DNA of 64,000 nucleotides from Microtetraspora niveoalba (lineage in GTDB: Bacteria > Actinomycetota > Actinomycetes > Streptosporangiales > Streptosporangiaceae). Positions within the stretch are counted from its first letter, which is position 1. Each line of letters opens with the position of its first letter. Both the position numbers and the translations under genes were made by a program. Of this stretch, positions 50,131 to 58,513 are shown in pieces. The stretch is taken from the NCBI RefSeq assembly GCF_001570405.1, contig NZ_BBYM01000023.1:81195-145194 (forward strand), in the 5' to 3' direction. Under the pieces are notes generated by a model. The model did not search any database. It had not been told where the DNA came from and saw only the letters and a list, made by a program, of their open reading frames with translations.

Positions 50131-51580
50131 GCCTCCCCGTCGCAGGCCCGGAAGCGGCCCGGCCGGATGGTGGCGGCGCAGGAGCCTGCGGTTCCGGCTG
50201 ACCGCGACCGCCTCGGCGGTCCTGGCCCTCGCCCTGGCGGCCTCCGCGTACGTGTTCGTCGGCGTCCTCGGCAGGGCGCTGGCCGGCACGATCGACGACG
50301 AGGTGTACCAGCGCGCCCGCGAGGTGGTCGCGCTGGCCGACGCCGGACGGCTCGGCGACCGGATCGTCACGACGGACAACACGATCGTCCAGGTGCTCGA
50401 CGCCTCCGGGCGGATCGTCAACGCGACCCCGGGCACCGACCGCCTGGTCCCGCTGCTCGGCGCGGACCGGCGGGAGCGGGCCCTGCGCTCGGGCCGTCCC
50501 GTGTTCCTGGACGGCAGGCCGTACGGGATCCCCGGCCCGCTGCGGGCGCGGGTGCTCAGCGCCGACGCCGGGCGCACCGTCATCGCGGCGCGGTCGTTCA
50601 CGGAGGTCCAGGGCAGCCTGACGGCCACCGGTCACGTGCTGATCGTCGGGACGCCGCTGCTGCTGGTCCTGCTCGCGGCGGCGTCGTGGCTGGTCATCGG
50701 CAGGACGCTGCGGCCGATCGCGCTGCTGCGCAGGGGCGCGGCCGAGATCAGCGGGACGGCGCGGGCCAGGCGGCTTCCGGTGCCCGAGTCGCGGGACGAG
50801 GTGCACTCCCTCGCCACGACGCTGAACGACATGCTGGCCCGGCTGGAGGCGGCCGACGCCCGGCAGCGCGCGCTCATCTCCGACGCGTCGCACGAGCTGC
50901 GCAGCCCGCTGGCCAGCATCCGGCTGCAACTCGAGGTCGCGCTCAGCCACCCGGAGGGGCAGGACTGGCGGGAGACCGCCGAGGGCGTGCTCGAGGACAC
51001 GATGCGGCTGTCCCGGCTGGCCGAGGACCTGCTGGCGCTGGCCCGCCTCGACGAGGGGCGCACCGCCCGCCGCGAGCCGGTCGACCTCGCCGCGCTGGCC
51101 GAGCGGGCGGTCGAACGGCACGGCGTCACCGGCGACATCGCCCCCGGCGTCACCGTGGACGGCGACGCCCTCGACCTCGGCCGGGTGCTGACGAACCTGG
51201 TGGCCAACGCGGTGCGGCACGCCGCGTCCACGGTGGTCGTCGCGCTGCGCGCGGAGCCGCCCGGCGCCGGATCTCCCCTTCCCGGTTCCGGAACGGCGCG
51301 CGGCAGGGGCACGGCCGGGGTCGCGGGAGCGGGTGTCGCGGTCCTGACCGTGACCGACGACGGCCCCGGGATCCCGGCGGAGGACCGGGAACGGGTCTTC
51401 GACCGGTTCACGCGGCTGGACAGCGCGCGCAGCCGGGACGAGGGCGGCGCCGGGCTCGGCCTGGCGATCGTCCGCGACACCGTGCGCGCCCACGGGGGCA
51501 CCGTCCACCTGGAGGACGCCGCGCCGGGCCTGCGCGCCGTCGTGCGGCTGCCCCTCGCGGCCCCCGAGACGTCCCGGTAG
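50120..51580 (+). CDS. Sensor histidine kinase, EnvZ/HisKA type
   Basis: A 486-residue membrane kinase with two membrane helices (about 28-50 and 170-192) flanking a 115-residue outer sensor domain. A HAMP segment ('RPIALLRRGAAEISGTARAR') and the HisKA helix with His258 in 'ISDASHELRSPLASIR' follow. The ATPase domain contains 'LTNLVANAVRHA', 'DDGPGIP', 'FDRFTRLD' and 'GAGLGLAIV'. A Gly/Ala/Arg-rich insert of about 25 residues sits in the ATPase domain before 'VAVLTVTDDGPG'. It is co-translated with the regulator at 49456. The stimulus is probably envelope stress, inferred from context. Confidence 0.93.
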   Translation: MEAEPPRRRPGSGPAGWWRRRSLRFRLTATASAVLALALAASAYVFVGVLGRALAGTIDDEVYQRAREVVALADAGRLGDRIVTTDNTIVQVLDASGRIVNATPGTDRLVPLLGADRRERALRSGRPVFLDGRPYGIPGPLRARVLSADAGRTVIAARSFTEVQGSLTATGHVLIVGTPLLLVLLAAASWLVIGRTLRPIALLRRGAAEISGTARARRLPVPESRDEVHSLATTLNDMLARLEAADARQRALISDASHELRSPLASIRLQLEVALSHPEGQDWRETAEGVLEDTMRLSRLAEDLLALARLDEGRTARREPVDLAALAERAVERHGVTGDIAPGVTVDGDALDLGRVLTNLVANAVRHAASTVVVALRAEPPGAGSPLPGSGTARGRGTAGVAGAGVAVLTVTDDGPGIPAEDRERVFDRFTRLDSARSRDEGGAGLGLAIVRDTVRAHGGTVHLEDAAPGLRAVVRLPLAAPETSR

Positions 51581-51616
51581 GCGTCGCCCCCGGTCCGGGA
51601 CGCGAGCCGGGGTAAA

Positions 51617-51633
51617 GCCTCCGCCTTGGAGGC
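51617..51633. terminator. Weak hairpin after the kinase gene
   Basis: GCCTCC-GCCTT-GGAGGC, six-base arms, 36 bp after the kinase stop. It is short, so it is only a possible terminator. Confidence 0.35.
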
Positions 51634-51713
51634 GGGCCGCACGGGCCGCGCCCGGCGACGACATATACGTTGTGTGTCCGGGTCGCCACGTACAGTGCGG
51701 GGAGGTGTGGCCC

Positions 51714-52229
51714 ATGACGTGCCTTGGCGCGCGGCTGCTGTGCGTCGCCGCGGCGGCGGTCCTGGTCCTGTCCGGCGCCGGTTGCGGCACCGAGCCGGTG
51801 CCGCCCGAGTACTACCCGACGACCGAGGGCGGCAACACGCAGATCGGCGAGATGAAGATCAGGAACGTGTCGATCGTCGGCCCGGCGCCCACCGCGCAGG
51901 ACCCGGCGGGCGCCTCCGTCCCCGTCTACTTCTCCCTCATCAACGCCGGGAAGACGGACGACAGCCTGGTCCAGGTCAGCGCCCAGGGCGTGGCCAAGAC
52001 CGTGTCCATGTCCAAGCCCGAGATCCCCGTGCCCGTGCTCCAGCTCGTCTGGGTCGGCACCGGCCCGTACACCGTGACCCTGCACGACCTGGTGCGGCCG
52101 CTCAAGGTCGGCGAGTACGTCACCCTGCGGATGCGGTTCAAGCGCGCCGGAGAGGTGACGGTGCGCGACGTCCCGGTGCAGATGGCCTCGGTCGCCTCCA
52201 CCCTCCCGAGCCCGTCGCCCTCGGGTTGA
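51714..52229 (+). CDS. Putative lipoprotein, PCuAC/DUF461-like
   Basis: A 171-residue exported protein. 'LLCVAAAAVLVLSGAGCGTE' is a lipoprotein signal with the modified Cys in GAGC. The mature part begins 'IRNVSIVGP' and contains 'PVYFSLINAGKTDDSLVQVS', 'GTGPYTVTLHDLVRPLKVGE' and 'TLRMRFKRAGEVTVRDVPVQ', the cupredoxin-like pattern of PCuAC-type copper chaperones. The usual His and Met copper ligands are largely missing, so copper binding is doubtful. GGGGAGG lies before ATG 51714. Confidence 0.72.
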   Translation: MTCLGARLLCVAAAAVLVLSGAGCGTEPVPPEYYPTTEGGNTQIGEMKIRNVSIVGPAPTAQDPAGASVPVYFSLINAGKTDDSLVQVSAQGVAKTVSMSKPEIPVPVLQLVWVGTGPYTVTLHDLVRPLKVGEYVTLRMRFKRAGEVTVRDVPVQMASVASTLPSPSPSG

Positions 52230-52257
52230 CACCGGTCGCCCGGGGTAGTCCCGATTC

Positions 52258-52941
52258 ATGACGTACCAGGGCAGTTCGGCCCATAACGGGCCGGAAGGCG
52301 AGGGGGCCGGCCGCACGGCCTCCGATCTCGGCGAGCGCGCGCTCCTCGCCGCGACCCGCCTGTTCGCCGCCCTCGGGTACGACGGAACCTCCGCACGGGA
52401 GATCGCCGACGCGGTGGGCGTCGACGTGGCCACGCTCACCGAGGTCGCGGGCGCGAAGCGCGACCTCTACCTCGCCGTGCTCGACCGAGCCCTGCGGCGG
52501 CACGTCGCCATGCTGGAGAAGTCCGTACAGGAATTCCACGCGACCGGGTGCGTGCACCGGCTCCTGGCGCGATACCTCGACTTCTGCCTGGAGAGCCCGG
52601 ACAACCTGGCGCTGTGGATGCATCGCTGGCTCTCCGACGCGGCCGACGTGACCGATTTCGAACGGCGGTACATCCAGCCCATCATGGTCATGGTCGGCGG
52701 ACCGCTGCGCGAGTGGCTCGACCGGAACGACATCGGCGTGGAGGTCGACGTCGAGTTCTCGGTCTGGACCGTGATGTGGTGCGCGCACGGCTTCCTGACC
52801 GGCGGCATGGTGGGGGCCGAGGGCGAGCCGCGCCGGGCCTCCGACGTGGAGACGCTGCGCCGGTTCCGCCGCCACATGCACCGCCTGTGGCACCGCCAAC
52901 TCTGTCTCCCCGGGGAGCCGCCCGCCGAGTTCCTTCTCTAG
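52258..52941 (+). CDS. TetR-family transcriptional regulator
   Basis: A 227-residue regulator. The helix-turn-helix occupies residues about 25-75: 'RALLAATRLFAALGYDGTSA' then 'EIADAVGVDVATLTEVAGAK'. The classical tyrosine-rich end of the motif is altered ('TEVAGAKRDLYLAV'). The ligand domain carries 'ALWMHRWLSDAADVTDFERR'. It stands 44 bp upstream of the PLP enzyme on the same strand, so the two may share a transcript. Confidence 0.87.
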   Translation: MTYQGSSAHNGPEGEGAGRTASDLGERALLAATRLFAALGYDGTSAREIADAVGVDVATLTEVAGAKRDLYLAVLDRALRRHVAMLEKSVQEFHATGCVHRLLARYLDFCLESPDNLALWMHRWLSDAADVTDFERRYIQPIMVMVGGPLREWLDRNDIGVEVDVEFSVWTVMWCAHGFLTGGMVGAEGEPRRASDVETLRRFRRHMHRLWHRQLCLPGEPPAEFLL

Positions 52942-52984
52942 CATCGGAGATCCCTCCGTCCTCCGCGCCCCCAAGGAGATCCCG

Positions 52985-54496
52985 ATGCTTCCCGAGTACG
53001 GCCGGCCGGTCCACGAGCTGCTCGCCGAGCTGGCCGAGCTGAAGGCCGGCGACCTGCCCGTCCGCGGCGGCAAGGTCACCGCGTACGTGTACGACACCGG
53101 CCGCCCCGAGATCCACGATGCGGCGCACCGGGCGTACGCGGAGATGCTCGAGGTCAACATGCTCGACCCGACCGCGTTCCCCAGCATGATCGCGCTGGAG
53201 AGGCAGGTGGTCGGCGCGGTCGCGGGCCTGCTCGGCGGCGACGGGGGCACCCCCGGGATCTTCACCAGCGGCGGCACCGAGTCGATCATGCTGGCGGTGA
53301 AGGCGGCCCGCGACCACTGGCGCGCGGCCGGGCGCTCCGGGAGCGGCGCGCCGGGAGACGCGGCGGGGGAGACCGGGGAAAACGGCGCGCGGGGTCCGCA
53401 GATGGTGCTCCCGGTGACCGCGCACCCCGCGTTCCACAAGGCCGCCCACTATCTCGGGGTCGAGGTCGTGCCCGTCCCGGTGGACCCGGTGACGTTCCGC
53501 GTCTCCGTCCCGGCGGTCGAGGCGGCGATCGGCGACCGGACCGTCCTCGTCGTGGTCTCCGCGCCGTCCTACCCACAGGGCGTGGTCGACCCGGTGGCGG
53601 AGGTCGCCGCGCTCGCGTCGTCGAGGGGCGTCCCCTGCCACGTGGACGCCTGCGTGGGCGGGTGGCTGCTGCCGTGGTTGCGCGAGGCGGGCGCGGAGAT
53701 CCCGGCGTTCGACCTGAGCGTGCCCGGTGTCACGTCGCTCTCGTGCGACCTGCACAAGTTCGGCTACGCCCCGAAGGGCGCCTCCGTCCTGCTGTTCAAG
53801 GACGCCGCCCTGCGCCGCCGCGCCTATTTCGCGTCCGCCGCCTGGCCCGGATACACGATCATCAACGCGACGGTGCAGAGCTCGCGCTCGGCCGGCCCGC
53901 TCGGAGGGGCGTGGGCCACGCTCCAGTCCCTCGGCCGCGACGGCTATCTGGAGCTGGGCCGTACGACCCTGGAGGCGACGCGGAGGCTGGTCGAGGGTGT
54001 GGCGGCGATCCCGGGGTTGCGGGTGCTCGGCCGTCCCGAGTCGTCGCTCGTCGCCATCGCGGCCGAGCAGGACGGCCCCGGCGGGACGGACGGCGCGATC
54101 GACGTGTTCGTGCTGGCCGACGAGGCGCGCAGGCGCGGGTGGTTCCTCCAGCCGCAGCTCTCGTACGCCGGGATCCCGGCGAACCTGCACATCACCGTCA
54201 CCGGCGTCACCCTGCACGGCGTCGAGGCGATGCTGGAGGTGATCGCGGAGTCGGCGGAGGCCGCCAGGAAGGCGGGGCCCGCCGTGGTGCCGGACGGCCT
54301 GCCGGAGCTCATCGCCTCGGTGGACCTGGAGGCGCTCGACGACGCCACCTTCACCGAGCTGGCCGCCTCGGTCGGCATCTCTCTCGACGGCGGCGGCCCG
54401 AAGGAGATGGCCGTCGTGAACGCCGTCCTGGACGCGCTGCCCGCCGCGGTGCGCGAGACGGTCCTGGTGCGGTTCCTGTCCGGCATCTACTCCTGA
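52985..54496 (+). CDS. PLP-dependent lyase/decarboxylase, sphingosine-1-phosphate-lyase-like
   Basis: A 503-residue fold-type I PLP enzyme of the group II decarboxylase / SPL-like class. Evidence: 'FTSGGTESIMLAVKAARD' (phosphate contact), 'HVDACVGGWLLPW' (Asp holding the ring nitrogen) and the Schiff-base Lys258 in 'SCDLHKFGYAPKG'. It has the 'ASAAWPGYTIINATVQSSRSAG' region of sphingosine-phosphate lyases. AAGGAGA precedes the ATG. Many actinomycetes carry such a gene, and the substrate is not established: a phosphorylated amino alcohol or an amino acid. The TetR gene upstream is its likely regulator. Confidence 0.85.
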   Translation: MLPEYGRPVHELLAELAELKAGDLPVRGGKVTAYVYDTGRPEIHDAAHRAYAEMLEVNMLDPTAFPSMIALERQVVGAVAGLLGGDGGTPGIFTSGGTESIMLAVKAARDHWRAAGRSGSGAPGDAAGETGENGARGPQMVLPVTAHPAFHKAAHYLGVEVVPVPVDPVTFRVSVPAVEAAIGDRTVLVVVSAPSYPQGVVDPVAEVAALASSRGVPCHVDACVGGWLLPWLREAGAEIPAFDLSVPGVTSLSCDLHKFGYAPKGASVLLFKDAALRRRAYFASAAWPGYTIINATVQSSRSAGPLGGAWATLQSLGRDGYLELGRTTLEATRRLVEGVAAIPGLRVLGRPESSLVAIAAEQDGPGGTDGAIDVFVLADEARRRGWFLQPQLSYAGIPANLHITVTGVTLHGVEAMLEVIAESAEAARKAGPAVVPDGLPELIASVDLEALDDATFTELAASVGISLDGGGPKEMAVVNAVLDALPAAVRETVLVRFLSGIYS

Positions 54497-54505
54497 CCCG
54501 GATCA

Positions 54506-54672
54506 CCGGTTCCCGGCCCGGGTCGCGACTTCCGATCCGGGCCGTCCTGGCCGTCCCGTACGGCCGGGACCGCCGCCGAAACCGGAGCGCCGGTTCCCGG
54601 CCCGGGTCGCGACTTCCGATCCGGGCCGTCCGGCCTTCTGGTACGGCCGGGACCGCCGCGGAAACCGGGGCG
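54506..54672. repeat. 84-bp tandem repeat with hairpin in each unit
   Basis: Unit 1 spans 54506-54589 and unit 2 about 54590-54672. Each contains inverted arms CGGCCCGG / CCGGGCCG around a 15-base loop, and they are nearly identical apart from a short central stretch. The repeat fills the gap between the convergent SPL-like and folP2 genes, so each unit may act as a terminator. Confidence 0.7.
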
Positions 54673-54716
54673 CCGGTGGCCGACGCTGGACGGCGGAGCG
54701 CCGGGACGCGGACGCG

Positions 54717-55550
54717 TCAGCCGCGCAGCCGCTCGACGACGTCGAGGGTGGCGCGGGCCGCGGCGGCGTCGTGGACGCGGAAGACGCGCGCCCCCTGAAG
54801 TGCGGAGACCGCGAGCGTGGCGAGCGTGCCCGCGTGGCGCTCCTCCACCGGAAGGCCGCCGAGGGCCTCTCCGACGAAGTCCTTGTTGGACACGGCCACC
54901 AGGACCGGCCAGCCGGTGGCCGCCATCTCGTCGAGGCGGCGGCTGACCTCCAGCGAGTGCCAGGTGTTCTTGCCGAAGTCGTGCGCCGGGTCGATCAGCA
55001 CGGCGTCCCTCCGCACGCCCGCCGCGACCGCCCGCTCCGCCAGCGCCGTCGTGTAGCCGATCACGTCGGCCACCACGTCCTCGTACGCGATGCGATGGGG
55101 GCGGGTCCGCGGCTCGACGCGCCCGGCGTGCGCGCAGACGAGCCCGATGCCGTGCCGGGCGGCGACCCCCGCGAGGGCGGGATCGACCCCGCCCCAGGTG
55201 TCGTTGAGGAGGTCGGCCCCGGCCTCGGCGACGACCTCGCCCACCTCGGACCGCCAGGTGTCCACGCTGATGATCACTTCGGGATGGCGGGCCCGGACCT
55301 CGGCGACAAGGTCGGCCACCCGGCGGATCTCCTCCACCGGATCGACCTCGTCACCCGGCCCGGCCTTGACGCCGCCGATGTCCACGATGTCGGCTCCCCC
55401 GTCGATCGCCCGGGCGACCGCGTCGAGCGCGGCGCCGAACCCGAAGGTCGCCCCCCTGTCGAAGAAGGAGTCGGGCGTGCGGTTGACCACTGCCATGATG
55501 GCGTGGTCCCCGGGCTCGAAGGCCCGGCCGCGAAGGCGCAGAGTAGACAT
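54717..55550 (-). CDS. folP2: Dihydropteroate synthase-like protein
   Basis: A 277-residue TIM-barrel protein of the dihydropteroate synthase family. Evidence: 'IMAVVNRTPDSFFDRGATF' (pterin-pocket loop, usually N-x-T-x-D-S-F), 'GADIVDIGGVKAGPGDEV', 'ISVDTWRSEVGEVVAEAGA' and 'VLIDPAHDFGKN'. 'VKAGPG' instead of 'ESTRPG' is the style I associate with mycobacterial FolP2, for which folate activity is doubtful. ATG 55550 gives the family-like start 'MSTLRLRGRAFEPGDH'. It stands alone, convergent with the SPL-like gene. Confidence 0.85.
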   Translation of the reverse strand: MSTLRLRGRAFEPGDHAIMAVVNRTPDSFFDRGATFGFGAALDAVARAIDGGADIVDIGGVKAGPGDEVDPVEEIRRVADLVAEVRARHPEVIISVDTWRSEVGEVVAEAGADLLNDTWGGVDPALAGVAARHGIGLVCAHAGRVEPRTRPHRIAYEDVVADVIGYTTALAERAVAAGVRRDAVLIDPAHDFGKNTWHSLEVSRRLDEMAATGWPVLVAVSNKDFVGEALGGLPVEERHAGTLATLAVSALQGARVFRVHDAAAARATLDVVERLRG

Positions 55551-55660
55551 CCCGGCCAGAGTACCTCCGCCACCTGAAAACACGATCAAAGCCGGTGCTC
55601 CCGTGCGGCGCGGCCGCCGCGAGGGCCGTCCGCGGCCGGAACCCGGCCGCGCGATCGGCG

Positions 55661-55674
55661 TTGGAGCGCTCCAA
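55661..55674. promoter_or_regulatory. 14-bp palindrome TTGGAGCGCTCCAA
   Basis: A perfect palindrome 110 bp upstream of folP2 and 3 bp after the LysR stop. It differs by one symmetric change from the CebR/CelR box TGGGAGCGCTCCCA of actinomycete LacI-family regulators. It could be a LacI-type operator. It has no loop and so is a poor terminator. Confidence 0.45.
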
Positions 55675-55676
55675 AG

Positions 55677-56546
55677 CTACGCGGCGGAGCCGCCCTCGGC
55701 GATGGCGACGAAATCCTGCGCCATGGGCGGGAGCCGCCGCCGTGCGTGCACCACCGCGATCACCTTCTTCAGCGCCGGGCTCAGCGCGCGCACCTCCAGC
55801 CCCGTCCGCGCCGCCTGCTCCGCCATCGCGCGGTACCAGAGCAGGTGCGCGCCCGTGTCCTTCACCACGCCGAGCCAGCCGGCCCTGTCGTCGGACTCGA
55901 CCGCGACCACCGGCCGCACGCCGTACGTCGTGAAGATGTTGTCCACCTCCCTGCGCCGGGGGGTTCCCGGGGTGGGCAGCACCAGGCGCATGCCGTTCAG
56001 CCTGGCCAGCGGGACGGGCTCGGGCAGGCCCGCTCCGGGCGGCGAGATCAGCACGATCTCCTGCCGCTCGACGGGATGGGTGACCAGGTCGGTCGGCACG
56101 GGCAGGTCGGTCAGGCCGAGGTCGGCGCGCTGTTCGCGCACCGCGCTGACCACGCTGTCGCGCCCGTCGCAGCGCACGATCTGCACGCGGATGCCGGGGT
56201 GCTCCGCCGCGTACGCGGGGAGTAACCGCCCGGCGAGCCCCGGTTCGAGGCTGGGCGTGGAGGCGATGCGCAGCTCCGCCCCGGCCGCCTGCGCGCCCAC
56301 CGCCAGCATCTCGATCTCGTGGACGGCCTCGAGCGCCTCACGGGCGAGCTTGACCACGCGGCGCCCCTGGGTGGTCACCACGACGCCGCGCCCCGAGCGG
56401 GCGAAGAGGGTCATGCCCAGCTCGCGTTCCAGATCCCGGATCGCGCGGGACAGTGCGGGTTGCGCGATGTAGAGAGACCGGGCCGCGTCGGTCATGGTGC
56501 GATGCTCCGCAGTCGCGACCACATAACGGAGCTGCTGCAGATTCAT
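55677..56546 (-). CDS. LysR-family transcriptional regulator
   Basis: A 289-residue regulator. The N-terminal winged helix is 'MNLQQLRYVVATAEHRTMTD' followed by 'LYIAQPALSRAIRDLERELG' and 'TLFARSGRGVVVT'. The effector domain has the periplasmic-binding-like fold: 'ELRIASTPSLEPGLAGRLLP', 'RADLGLTDLPV', 'LRLVLPTPGTPRRREVDNIF'. LysR regulators usually control a divergent gene; the divergent neighbour here is the zinc metallopeptidase at 56697. Confidence 0.92.
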   Translation of the reverse strand: MNLQQLRYVVATAEHRTMTDAARSLYIAQPALSRAIRDLERELGMTLFARSGRGVVVTTQGRRVVKLAREALEAVHEIEMLAVGAQAAGAELRIASTPSLEPGLAGRLLPAYAAEHPGIRVQIVRCDGRDSVVSAVREQRADLGLTDLPVPTDLVTHPVERQEIVLISPPGAGLPEPVPLARLNGMRLVLPTPGTPRRREVDNIFTTYGVRPVVAVESDDRAGWLGVVKDTGAHLLWYRAMAEQAARTGLEVRALSPALKKVIAVVHARRRLPPMAQDFVAIAEGGSAA

Positions 56547-56696
56547 GGCAAAAAGCTAGGGCAGGAAGGCCCGGCTGTTCCGGAACATCGCGGAGATCAC
56601 CTCGGGTGATTACCCTGCGCTCCCATTCACTGCGACATCCGTGACACTTGTTAAATCAGTAATGTTTTGCCCGAAATCACGACAAGGGGGCAAAAC

Positions 56697-58277
56697 TTGG
56701 CGACGCAGTACCCTCCACCGCCGCCGCAGGGCGGGAACCCGTACCAGGGGCAGCCCTCGGGGTTCCCTCCCCCGCCGCCTCCCGGCACGCCGTACCCCGC
56801 ACCGCCGTATCCGCCGCAGGGTCCGGGCGGGGCCGGCTATCCGCCGCCGCCGCCCGCGCCGTCGCACGGAGGCCCCCAGGCTCCCCCGCCTCCGCAGGGG
56901 CCGCCGTACGGAGGGCCGCAGGCTCCTCCGCCTCCGCAGGGGCCGCCGTACGGAGGACCGCAAGCTCCTCCACCTCCGCAAGGGCCGCCGTACGCACCGC
57001 CCGGGACGCCGGCGGCTCCGCCGTACGGCCCACCGCGGGGGGCGCCTCCCGTCGGCCCGAACGGGATGCCGCAGGGGATGCCTCCGGGCATGCCGAACGG
57101 GGCGCCGCCCCCGCCTCCCGGACCTCCCGGGGGCGGGCCGTACGGCCCCCAGGGTTGGGCTCCCCAGCCGCAGCCGCCGTACCCGCCGGGGCACCAGCGG
57201 CCGGCCGGTCCGTACGGCCCGCCCCGCTACACGCCGCCGGGCCGGCCCCCGAAGAAGAAGTCCGGCGCGGGAGCGATCGTCGGCGGGGTGCTCGGCGTGA
57301 TGGCGCTCGCCTTCGTCGTGCTGGTCGTGGGGGCCGCGCTGATCAGGGGCTCGGGGAGCCACGACTCGACCACGCCGATCGCGCTGCCGACCTACACCTA
57401 CTCGCCGCCGCCGCACGACGAGCCGACCTCGCCGCCGACCTCCCGGCCCACGACACGGCCCACGACGCAGCCCACGACGCGGCCCACCTCGGAGCCGACC
57501 GGGGAGCCCACGACGCGGCCGACGTCGGCTCCGACGTCGCGACCGACGTCCCGGCCGGCGGTCAACCGGAGCCTGAAGGCCAACAGCCTGTACCTCGCCG
57601 GAGCCCTGCCGGCGACGAGGTGCCCGGCGGGGAACGCGAGCATCCACAACCACGCCCAGTTCAAGGCGTTGATCATGAAGACCTCGCAGTGCATGGGGAA
57701 GGCCTGGGGCCCGGCGCTGGCCCGCGTGGGGATCACCTGGGAGCCTCCGGGCTACATGATCGCGGCGCGTAAGGGGCGCGGTGCCTGCGGCGACTACCCG
57801 TCCCCCGGGAGCAACGTCCCGTACTACTGCCCGCGCAACAGCACGATCTACGCCTCGACCTCGGCCATGGTGAAGGAGTACGGCTCGCTGGGGAACTGGC
57901 ACGGCTACATCATCAGCATGATGGGCCACGAGTACGGCCACCACATCCAGAACATCACCGGCATCTCGGACGAGTGGTGGAAGCGCTATCTCGACACCTC
58001 GTCCAAGAGCGCCCAGCTGGCCCTGACGCGTAGGCACGAACTGCAGGCGACCTGCTTCGCCGGCATGTTCATGCGGTCGGTGGCGGCCACCTATCCGATC
58101 GACACGTCCCGGCGGGACTCCCTGCTGTGGGCGTACAACCACCTGGGCGACCCGCCGGGCGGGCCGCGCGACCACGGCAGCACGGCCAGCAACTACGGCT
58201 GGTTCCGGCAGGGCTACATGCGTCAGAAGGCCTACCAATGCAACACCTGGGCGGTCGGCGCGTCCTCGGTCTCCTGA
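56697..58277 (+). CDS. Membrane-anchored neutral zinc metallopeptidase
   Basis: A 526-residue protein. Residues 1-180 are Pro/Gly/Tyr-rich and cytoplasmic, with a 42-bp tandem repeat encoding QAPPPPQGPPYGGP. A single membrane helix follows ('GAIVGGVLGVMALAFVVLVV'), then a Thr/Pro-rich spacer with many P-T-x repeats. The outer catalytic domain has HEYGH (His411-Glu412...His415) in 'MMGHEYGHHIQNITG', and a third ligand probably in 'ELQATCFAGMF'. It matches the putative neutral zinc metallopeptidase family (PF04228-like). I use TTG 56697 because AAGGGGG lies six bases upstream; TTG 56667 is an alternative. The substrate is unknown. Confidence 0.82.
   Translation: MATQYPPPPPQGGNPYQGQPSGFPPPPPPGTPYPAPPYPPQGPGGAGYPPPPPAPSHGGPQAPPPPQGPPYGGPQAPPPPQGPPYGGPQAPPPPQGPPYAPPGTPAAPPYGPPRGAPPVGPNGMPQGMPPGMPNGAPPPPPGPPGGGPYGPQGWAPQPQPPYPPGHQRPAGPYGPPRYTPPGRPPKKKSGAGAIVGGVLGVMALAFVVLVVGAALIRGSGSHDSTTPIALPTYTYSPPPHDEPTSPPTSRPTTRPTTQPTTRPTSEPTGEPTTRPTSAPTSRPTSRPAVNRSLKANSLYLAGALPATRCPAGNASIHNHAQFKALIMKTSQCMGKAWGPALARVGITWEPPGYMIAARKGRGACGDYPSPGSNVPYYCPRNSTIYASTSAMVKEYGSLGNWHGYIISMMGHEYGHHIQNITGISDEWWKRYLDTSSKSAQLALTRRHELQATCFAGMFMRSVAATYPIDTSRRDSLLWAYNHLGDPPGGPRDHGSTASNYGWFRQGYMRQKAYQCNTWAVGASSVS
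56877..57002 (+). repeat. Three 42-bp tandem repeats in the metallopeptidase gene
   Basis: Units at 56877-56918, 56919-56960 and 56961-57002 encode the 14-residue repeat QAPPPPQGPPYGGP, the last with a changed end. It is an in-frame expansion, so it can change length without breaking the protein. Confidence 0.8.
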
Positions 58278-58444
58278 GTCCCCATACGGGGTGACCATCG
58301 GCCGCTCCGCCGGGGCCGGCACGAGACCGCCGCCCGCGATCGGGCGGACCCGGCGAATCGGTGGTCACCCCACTCCAGACGGCAGTCGTATGACCCTTCA
58401 TGGCCCCTTATTTGGCATCTGTCAGCCTTGTCGGGATATGGGGC

Positions 58445-58450
58445 TAGAAT
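58445..58450 (+). promoter_or_regulatory. Candidate -10 box before the LCP gene
   Basis: TAGAAT, five of six bases of the consensus, 64 bp upstream of the ATG at 58514. The nearest -35-like hexamers (CTGTCA, TTGTCG) are badly spaced, so the assignment is weak. Confidence 0.35.
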
Positions 58451-58513
58451 CCGTCGTCAATTCCTGCAACTTCGTACACCGGGCATTTGCCGACGAGACG
58501 GGAGCGGTTCACC

